Shown: positions 4,267-9,125 of the stretch, one piece after another | Layout: each line of letters opens with the position of its first letter | How positions within the stretch are numbered: the stretch's first letter is position 1 | NCBI GenBank assembly: GCA_041743835.1 | Contig: JBGTLW010000091.1 | Coordinates: 1 to 9,125 of the forward strand | DNA from: JBGTLW01 sp041743835 | GTDB lineage: Bacteria; Planctomycetota; Phycisphaerae; Phycisphaerales; Phycisphaeraceae | Direction of reading: 5' to 3' | Length of the DNA: 9,125 nucleotides | The notes under the pieces: generated by a model | What the model saw: the letters and a program-made list of their open reading frames with translations, nothing else | Told to the model about the DNA's origin: nothing | Databases searched by the model: none | Made by a program: the position numbers and the translations under genes

Positions 4267-5010
4267 ATGGCAGCACCGCAGGGCACCACCGAAGCCACAC
4301 CCGCTCTGGCCACGCACGGCCGGATCAGCCCACGCTCCGCACTGCTCGCGCTGCTATTGATCGCGCCCATCCAGATCGTCGGCACGTCGGTCACGATGGT
4401 CTTCTTCCCCGACAGCACCGTGGCCAAGGTGCTGTTCTTCGTAGCCAAGGCGGTCATGCTGGTCCTGCCGATCGTCTGGATGATAAAGATCGACATGCAA
4501 CGGCCACGCCTGCCCCGGTGGACTTGGGCCGGCATGCCCGCAGCCTGCATCACGGGGACGGCCATCTTCCTGGGCATCGCGGTCGCGTACTACACCTTCG
4601 GCCGGGGCATGATTGATGTGGCGGCCATGCGCGAGAAGATCGCGCAGATGAATCTGGACCACCTCGGGCTGTACCTGCTCGGGGCCTTCTACTGGTGTAC
4701 CATCAACTCGCTGCTGGAGGAGTATTTCTGGCGGTGGTTCGTCTTCACCCGCTGCGAGAGGCTGATGCACCGGTACGCGGCAGTGGTCGTCAGCGGCCTG
4801 CTGTTCACCGCCCATCACGTGGTCGCGCTGTCGGTTTACTTCGACTGGCAAGTCACCGCCCTGGCGTCGCTGGGGGTGTTCATCGGCGGGGCGACGTGGT
4901 CGTGGCTCTACCTGCGTTACCGCAACATCTATGCCGCGTACATCAGCCACGTCTTTGCCGACGTCATCATCTTCTGGATCGGGTACCAGATCATTTTCAA
5001 CCAGGGCTAA
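4267..5010 (+). CDS. CPBP-family intramembrane metalloprotease/glutamic protease
   Basis: The 247-residue integral membrane protein carries the three CPBP (Abi/Rce1-like) motifs in order: EExxxR at E151-E152 and R156 (EEYFWRW), FxxxH at F180-H184 (FTAHH), and HxxxD at H228-D232 (HVFAD). About seven hydrophobic segments can be seen (near 24-46, 52-74, 91-110, 134-149, 170-186, 197-216, 225-244). The family cleaves or processes prenylated or other membrane-embedded substrates; in bacteria roles include bacteriocin self-immunity and regulated proteolysis. The substrate here is unknown. The start has no Shine-Dalgarno and may be leaderless. No partner gene is adjacent. It is flanked on both sides by direct copies of an 87-base palindromic repeat. 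The family is sure; whether this member is active is not tested, though all catalytic residues are present. Confidence 0.9.
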   Translation: MAAPQGTTEATPALATHGRISPRSALLALLLIAPIQIVGTSVTMVFFPDSTVAKVLFFVAKAVMLVLPIVWMIKIDMQRPRLPRWTWAGMPAACITGTAIFLGIAVAYYTFGRGMIDVAAMREKIAQMNLDHLGLYLLGAFYWCTINSLLEEYFWRWFVFTRCERLMHRYAAVVVSGLLFTAHHVVALSVYFDWQVTALASLGVFIGGATWSWLYLRYRNIYAAYISHVFADVIIFWIGYQIIFNQG

Positions 5011-5046
5011 ATCGCATCACCACAATCGCCCGGGGTCGCCATCCCA

Positions 5047-5133
5047 CAGAGCCGCCTCGTCCCCGAGGCGGTCCGACGCAGTCGGCTGCAATGCGCGCAT
5101 TGCCCGCCCCGCCGCGGGGACGCGTCGGCTCGG
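5047..5133 (+). repeat. 87-base cloverleaf-like palindromic repeat, copy 2
   Basis: It is collinear with copy 1, with no insertions or deletions and about 93% identity (six substitutions). Two differences are in the left arm. The other four all fall in the second inner hairpin, which here reads GCGCGC-ATT-GCCCGC with a C-C mismatch, so that leaf is weakened; the first hairpin and the right arm are unchanged. The copy lies between two convergent genes, 36 bases after the CPBP stop and 42 bases beyond the oxidoreductase stop, where it could also hinder read-through. A few bases of similarity (cgct/cgcc, then tccCAC) extend to the left of both copies. Confidence 0.85.
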
Positions 5134-5175
5134 TGAAGGCCTCGCCCCTGTTGCCCGCGTGATGCGTAAGGCGCC

Positions 5176-6804
5176 CTACTTCTTCGCGGGCCGGGCGAGG
5201 ACCTGTTTCGCCTGCAACAGCTCAGGGTGGAGCTCGGCATACGGCAGGTCCTGCACGTCACAATCCGCATCGATGCACAGCTTCGCGGCGATCGCGCACG
5301 ACTCGCCGAGCACCATGAACACCGGCTCCATCCGCGCGCTGCCGTAGGCGATGTGCGACGCGCTGAAGCAGACCGGCACAAACAGGTTGCTCGCGCTGCC
5401 CCGGCCGGGCACCACCGCGCGGTAGCTCAAGGGGTACGGGTCCGTCGGCGGGACCTGCACGTCGCCCTCGTTGAGCACCCTGGCCTTGCCCCCGTCCATC
5501 GCGACAAACCGCGTGCAGTTGTGCGAGTCCATCGTGTAGCTGCCCATGCCCACGGGGTCCTCCGCCAGCACCTTCTCGTTGCAGTCGTGCTCGGTGACGA
5601 CGTAGTCGGCCACCATCCGCCGGGCCTCGCGGATGTAGAGCTGGTGGGGCCAATGCCCGGTGTCCAGGAACTCATCGTTAGGCAGGCCCCACCGGCTGTA
5701 GGCGTCGCGGTACTTCTGCGGGATCGCGGCGTCGTTTGCCAGGTGCCAGTACAGGCCCTTCTGGTAGGTCACGTGCTTCTGGAAGATGGCCTCGCGGGCC
5801 TCGTAACCGGACTCAGCCCACGCCCAACTGGCGCCGATGTAGTCGCTGCTGATCGGGCCGTGGTTATTGGTGTCGGTCTTGTAGAACCCGCCGGGCGTTT
5901 GGTTGGGCAGGATGTCGAACTTCGCGGGCACGCCGTTGCGGAACTTCTTCGCGGGGTCGGGGCTGTCGGGATAGACCTGCTCGTTGTAGTTGTCTTTATC
6001 CCCGTTGAACCAGCGGGTCGCCAGGACGTACTGGGCCGGGTCAAAGCCCGCGGGCTTTTCCCAGTCCACCTTCAGGGCCGGGTCATCGGTCATGCACATG
6101 CGGAAGTTGTAAGCCTGCACCCGGCGGTCGCCCTCGCCCTGCTGCTTACGCATGTCCGCAGCCTCGACCTGCGGCAGAAGCCCGCTGGAGGGGTCGCCCG
6201 CGACGATGTAAGGATCGACCGCGTGGCTGAACTGGTGCTTGTCGCGGACCTGGATGCCGTTGAGTTGTTCGCCATACACGCTGTTGGCTTCCCGGCCGAC
6301 GTGGTAGGACACCCCGGCCTTGGCGAGCAGGTCGCCCTCGTAGCTGGCGTCCATGAACATGCGTGCCTTGACGGTCAGCCCGCCGAGCATCGTGACCGCA
6401 GCAATCCGCTGGCCATCCATCGCGACGGTGTCCAGGAACTGGCACAGCCGGACATCGACGTGGTGTTCCTTCACCCAGCGGTTGAAGACGCCCTCGGCGA
6501 CTTTGGGCTCGAACTGCCACTCCTCCGCAAGGCCGTAGTGCTTGCCGACCTCCTGATAGAAGCTGTAGCTCAGCCCGCCGATGACGTACTTCCGGCCATA
6601 GTCGGTCCAGCCCAGCCCGCCGCTGGTCATCCCGCCGAGGTGATGGCCCGGCTGAAGGAGGATGACGGACAACCCGCGCTTGCTGGCCGTCACCGCCGCC
6701 GCGACCCCCGCCGAGGTCCCGCCATAGATGCACAGGTCGGCGGTGAGGGTGTCAGAGGATGGGACGATCCAGTCACGTTGAAAGTAGTGCGGTTTGCTAG
6801 CCAT
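5176..6804 (-). CDS. FAD-dependent oxidoreductase (FAD_oxidored, PF12831-like)
   Basis: This 542-residue protein has an N-terminal Rossmann fold: LCIYGGTSAGVAAAVTASKRG (residues 24-44) is the dinucleotide-binding loop, and HLGGMTSGGLGWTDYG (55-70) is the usual second signature. Other family blocks are FMDASYEGDLLAKAGVSYHVGRE (around 150-170), IREARRMVADYVVTEHD and YTMDSHNC in the C-terminal half, and VLGESCAIAAKL near the end. Members are abundant in planctomycetes, often in polysaccharide-degradation settings; the substrate is generally unknown. The residue ending the second beta strand is Gln51 (LLQPGHH), where many flavoproteins have Glu/Asp contacting the FAD ribose. The ATG at 6804 is chosen because homologous sequence starts there and a -10-like GATAAT lies seven bases upstream; the frame stays open to 7005, but the extra 67 residues look like intergenic DNA. 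No signal peptide is seen. Confidence 0.85.
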   Translation of the reverse strand: MASKPHYFQRDWIVPSSDTLTADLCIYGGTSAGVAAAVTASKRGLSVILLQPGHHLGGMTSGGLGWTDYGRKYVIGGLSYSFYQEVGKHYGLAEEWQFEPKVAEGVFNRWVKEHHVDVRLCQFLDTVAMDGQRIAAVTMLGGLTVKARMFMDASYEGDLLAKAGVSYHVGREANSVYGEQLNGIQVRDKHQFSHAVDPYIVAGDPSSGLLPQVEAADMRKQQGEGDRRVQAYNFRMCMTDDPALKVDWEKPAGFDPAQYVLATRWFNGDKDNYNEQVYPDSPDPAKKFRNGVPAKFDILPNQTPGGFYKTDTNNHGPISSDYIGASWAWAESGYEAREAIFQKHVTYQKGLYWHLANDAAIPQKYRDAYSRWGLPNDEFLDTGHWPHQLYIREARRMVADYVVTEHDCNEKVLAEDPVGMGSYTMDSHNCTRFVAMDGGKARVLNEGDVQVPPTDPYPLSYRAVVPGRGSASNLFVPVCFSASHIAYGSARMEPVFMVLGESCAIAAKLCIDADCDVQDLPYAELHPELLQAKQVLARPAKK

Positions 6805-6811
6805 GTGTCCG

Positions 6812-6833
6812 ATTATCGCGGCTAATCGCCACA
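6812..6833 (-). promoter_or_regulatory. Promoter of the FAD oxidoreductase gene, probably leaderless
   Basis: On the minus strand GATAAT (6817-6812) lies seven bases before the ATG at 6804, with no Shine-Dalgarno between. About 16 bases further upstream is TTGCGT, a possible weak -35. Transcription would start at or very near the start codon. Confidence 0.45.
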
Positions 6834-7014
6834 ACGCAACCGGCCACACACCGACTAGACCAACCGCGTCACCTCCCTCAAAACGCCCGCGGACTACGAC
6901 CGCGGGACTCCGCCGCGCCCGGCCGCGCCCGCGTGGCGGGCGGGCTATCACCTCAAACCACACCGCGTGCGCAAGTTCTTTGTGAGTCGTTGGCGTGAGC
7001 GGCAAGTGCCAGCC

Positions 7015-7020
7015 GATAAG
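7015..7020 (+). promoter_or_regulatory. -10-like hexamer immediately before the exonuclease-type gene
   Basis: GATAAG ends six bases before the ATG at 7027, and the six bases between (AACCCC) contain no Shine-Dalgarno. A TTGGCG lies 19 bases upstream as a poor -35. The arrangement suggests a leaderless transcript and supports 7027 as the start. Confidence 0.35.
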
Positions 7021-7026
7021 AACCCC

Positions 7027-8049
7027 ATGCCCACGATCTCCCGACTCTCGGCCATGCTCTTTGGAATCGTGGCACTGATGGGTACGGGGTGTGTCGCATC
7101 AGACCCAGTGACGTATCCCGCAGCGGGAGCAACGCAGAACCCGGTCGGCGGCACTTGGCGTGTCGCGGCCGCGCCAAAACCAGGCCCGGAACTGCGGGTC
7201 ATGAGCTTCAACATCCGTCGCCCCGTGCTCACCGATGGGCTTAACCACTGGCCCAACCGCCGACAAAAAGTCGCCCGCTTCATCCACCAGCAGCAGCCGG
7301 ACATCATCGGCCTCCAAGAGTGCGTCGCCAGCCAACGCGACGACCTCCTCCAGCAACTCCCCATGTACGCCAGCGTCGGCGTCGGCCGGGCCGACGGCCG
7401 GCTCCAGGGCGAGATGTGCGCCATCTTCTACCGCCCAAGCCGATTCGACCTCCTCAAGCAAGGCCACTTCTGGCTCAGCGAAACCCCGCGCGAGCCCGGC
7501 AGCAAATCATGGGGGGCCGCGTGGACCCGCATGGTCAGTTGGGTCAGGCTCCACGACCGGAACACCGGCCAGGACCTGTACCTCTTCAACACCCACTTCT
7601 CCGTCGCCAGCGACCGCGCACGCGAAGCCTCAGCACGGATGCTCGTCGCAGCCATCGACAAGATCGCCGGGGACGCGCCCGTCATCGTCACCGGCGACTT
7701 CAACGATGCGCCCGACTCGCTCCCCCACCAACTACTCACCCAGGGCACGCGCCACGCCAAACACTCGGGCACCAGCTTCACCTTGAACGACACCTACCGC
7801 ATGGTCCACCGCAGGCAATCCTACGAGCCGGGCACACGCCACGGGTTCAGCGGCGACACGCGGGGCAATCGCATGGACTGGGTGATGACCAGCCCAGCCT
7901 TCGATGTGCTCGAAGCGGGGCTGCTCAACCAGCCGGTCGATGGCCGATACGTCTCGGACCACCACCCCGTCTTCGCGGTGATGAGGCTACACAACGCGCC
8001 AGCGCTCGCGCAAGCCCAAGCCGTCGCCAGCGTCAACCAGGCGAACTGA
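7027..8049 (+). CDS. Endonuclease/exonuclease/phosphatase (EEP) family protein, exported
   Basis: From ATG 7027 the protein has 340 residues. It starts with a signal peptide (MPTISRLSAMLFGIVALMGTGC); Cys22 follows a relaxed lipobox (MGTGC), so it may be a lipoprotein. A linker (23-54) leads to an EEP domain (about 55-320) with all the landmarks: MSFNIR (N62), QE at E98, NTHF (N188, H190), GDFND (D224, N226), NRMDW (D284) and the catalytic SDHHP (D311, H312). EEP enzymes are metal-dependent and cleave phosphodiester or phosphomonoester bonds in nucleic acids, inositol phosphates or lipids; the substrate cannot be told here, though export argues for extracellular nucleic acid, phospholipid or phosphate scavenging. 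A longer frame from GTG 6967 would bury the signal peptide. The 3' end overlaps the convergent dehydrogenase gene by 17 bases. Confidence 0.85.
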   Translation: MPTISRLSAMLFGIVALMGTGCVASDPVTYPAAGATQNPVGGTWRVAAAPKPGPELRVMSFNIRRPVLTDGLNHWPNRRQKVARFIHQQQPDIIGLQECVASQRDDLLQQLPMYASVGVGRADGRLQGEMCAIFYRPSRFDLLKQGHFWLSETPREPGSKSWGAAWTRMVSWVRLHDRNTGQDLYLFNTHFSVASDRAREASARMLVAAIDKIAGDAPVIVTGDFNDAPDSLPHQLLTQGTRHAKHSGTSFTLNDTYRMVHRRQSYEPGTRHGFSGDTRGNRMDWVMTSPAFDVLEAGLLNQPVDGRYVSDHHPVFAVMRLHNAPALAQAQAVASVNQAN

Positions 8050-9010
8050 CCACGTTCACCGCCCGGCCAGCGAGGTAGCCCCGCAGGTTCTCCACCGCCT
8101 GGTCCATCAGCCGTTGCCGCGCCTCCCGCGCATACCACGCGACGTGCCCGGTGATCACACAGCGCGGCGCGGCAAGCAAAGGCTCATCCATCGCAGGCGG
8201 CTCGTGCTCCAGCACATCCACCGCGGCCCCGGCAATCGCGCCAGCACGCAACGCCGCAGCCAGCGCGTGTGAATCAATCAACGCGCCACGGCTGGTATTC
8301 ACCACAAACGCGCTCCGCTTCATCGTCCCCAACCGCTCGGCGTTCACCACATGGTGTGTCTCCGGCGTGAGCGGGCAGTGCAGCGACAACACATCCGCCT
8401 CCGCGAACACCGTGTCCAGCCCGGCATACGACACGCTCACGCCCGAGGACGGGTCGATCGGTGTGCGGCTGGGTGTGAACGCGATGACCCGCATGCCCAT
8501 CGCCTGCGCGATCCGCGCGGTCGCCAGCCCGATCCGACCGAAGCCAACCATCCCCAGCGTCTTGCCCGACAGCTCGACCACCGGCCCAACGGGCAGGCAC
8601 CAGCCGGATGCCTCGTTCCACCCGCCCTGCGCCACAGCCTGCGCGTGGGCCGCGGTGTTGCGTGCGAGTTCGAGCATCAGCGCGATGGTGTGCTGCGCGA
8701 CGGTGTCCGTGCCGTAGGTCGGGACGTTGGTCACCGTGACGCCCCGTGCCCCGGCCGCGGCGGTGTCGATGATGTTGTACCCCGTGGCTGTGACGCCGAT
8801 GTACCGCAGCGCGGGGAGCGCAGCCAGACGGCCTGCATCGAATGGTACCTTGTTGGTGAACACCGCCGCCGCGTCGGATAGCCGTTCCATCACGTCGCGG
8901 GGCTCGGTGCGGTCGTAGAGGGTGACCTCGCCCAGCTCACGCAGGGGGTCCCAGCTCAGGTCGCCGGGGTTAAGGGTTTGGCCATCGATGACGACGATGC
9001 GCACGGTCAT
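8033..9010 (-). CDS. D-2-hydroxyacid dehydrogenase (glycerate dehydrogenase-like)
   Basis: The 325-residue, full-length protein has the two-domain 2-hydroxyacid dehydrogenase layout. The N-terminal part of the catalytic domain includes the ITxTGYN-like VTATGYNIID (73-82). The nucleotide-binding domain has GFGRIG (G156, G158, G161). The catalytic triad is R241 (NTSRGALID), E270 (DVLEHEPP) and H289 (ITGHVAW). The tail AREARQRLMDQAVENLRGYLAG is typical of glycerate dehydrogenase/hydroxypyruvate reductase members, so the likely reaction is NAD(P)H-dependent reduction of hydroxypyruvate, glyoxylate or a related 2-keto acid. The residue before the catalytic His is Gly288, where Pro is usual (TPH). 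The start is fixed by a strong AGGAGG six bases upstream, and it overlaps the preceding gene's stop (ATGA), so it is translationally coupled to that membrane protein. Confidence 0.88.
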   Translation of the reverse strand: MTVRIVVIDGQTLNPGDLSWDPLRELGEVTLYDRTEPRDVMERLSDAAAVFTNKVPFDAGRLAALPALRYIGVTATGYNIIDTAAAGARGVTVTNVPTYGTDTVAQHTIALMLELARNTAAHAQAVAQGGWNEASGWCLPVGPVVELSGKTLGMVGFGRIGLATARIAQAMGMRVIAFTPSRTPIDPSSGVSVSYAGLDTVFAEADVLSLHCPLTPETHHVVNAERLGTMKRSAFVVNTSRGALIDSHALAAALRAGAIAGAAVDVLEHEPPAMDEPLLAAPRCVITGHVAWYAREARQRLMDQAVENLRGYLAGRAVNVVSSPG

Positions 9011-9125
9011 GGTTTGCCTCCTGCTTGTTTGACTTCGTGGTCACGCGGCTGGGTCAGGCCGGACAACATGCGGAGCGTGACAACGCCGCGCCACAGCGCG
9101 ATGAACACGAGCACCACCAGCACCG
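9007..9125 (-). CDS. C-terminal end of a membrane protein, cut by the window edge
   Basis: Reading leftwards from the right edge, the frame gives 38 residues before the TGA at 9009-9007. It begins with a hydrophobic stretch (VLVVLVFIALWRGVVTLRML), the end of a membrane segment, and finishes with a short charged tail (SGLTQPRDHEVKQAGGKP). Its stop overlaps the dehydrogenase start as ATGA, and the dehydrogenase ribosome binding site lies within its last codons, so the two form an operon. With only the C-terminus visible the family cannot be named; a transporter or a small membrane protein is possible. Confidence 0.7.
   Translation of the reverse strand, partial: VLVVLVFIALWRGVVTLRMLSGLTQPRDHEVKQAGGKP

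Larger units (their letters stand above)
6805..7026. other. Divergent intergenic region with a GC-rich palindrome
   Basis: The region between the divergent oxidoreductase and exonuclease-type genes holds both promoters at its ends. In the middle is CCCGCGG (6886-6892), loop ACTACGA and CCGCGGG (6900-6906), a perfect seven-pair stem made of self-complementary halves. A very GC-rich run with further CCCGC/GCGGG complementarity follows. This could be an operator or another REP-like unit. No gene is seen. Confidence 0.5.

Noticed and set aside
5227..6825. A 532-codon open frame on the plus strand
   Set aside because: It lies opposite the FAD oxidoreductase gene, which has clear family motifs. 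The plus frame is Val/His/Arg-rich without recognisable domains, a usual shadow in GC-rich DNA.
6805..7005. N-terminal extension of the FAD oxidoreductase by 67 residues
   Set aside because: The extra residues are Arg/Gly/Pro-rich, show no signal peptide, and would place the -10-like GATAAT inside the gene; family similarity begins after Met at 6804.
1..9125. CRISPR array
   Set aside because: The only repeats found are palindromic elements and short direct repeats; no regularly spaced repeat-spacer series is present.

Overview
The window is GC-rich bacterial chromosomal DNA. Several things suggest a planctomycete, probably of the Phycisphaerae: an FAD-dependent oxidoreductase of a type common there, a PilZ protein, a degraded integrase whose first residues (MASISTD) resemble planctomycete tyrosine recombinases as I remember them, and many start codons with no Shine-Dalgarno sequence. 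This placement is inference; no rRNA or other marker gene is present.

Region 1 (about 1-1710) looks accessory. It opens with a palindromic element at the window edge, then an unrecognised 140-residue ORF. Next comes a toxin-antitoxin-like pair, a DUF4258 protein and an XRE/HTH regulator, sharing an ATGA overlap behind an AT-rich leader. A 49-residue ORF that looks like the beginning of an integrase follows and runs into the 3' end of a tRNA-Glu(TTC) gene. An integrase remnant beside a tRNA 3' end is the usual scar of an integrated element, so region 1 may be the decayed end of a tRNA-Glu island.

Region 2 (1711-3660) holds the tRNA and a divergent small lipoprotein gene with a good sigma-70-type promoter and terminator. 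A 460-base gene-free stretch leads to a PilZ-domain gene. Two minus-strand small genes follow, easily missed because of their size: a DUF1328 membrane peptide and an entericidin-like lipoprotein. They probably form a two-gene envelope or stress unit.

Region 3 (3660-5175) holds a gene-free stretch with a plus-strand terminator hairpin that has no obvious gene to serve. It also holds a CPBP-family membrane protease gene lying between two direct copies of an 87-base cloverleaf-like palindrome. A third, partial copy precedes the first.

Region 4 (5176-9125) has a 542-residue FAD-dependent oxidoreductase (minus), a divergent exported endonuclease/exonuclease/phosphatase protein (plus), and a convergent D-2-hydroxyacid dehydrogenase (minus). 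The last two overlap at their 3' ends. The dehydrogenase start overlaps the stop of a membrane protein gene that runs off the right edge. No single pathway links these genes.

Four genes (starts at 155, 4267, 6804 and 7027) have a -10-like hexamer only 6-9 bases before the start codon, three of them with no Shine-Dalgarno sequence, which suggests leaderless mRNAs. The others have normal ribosome binding sites.
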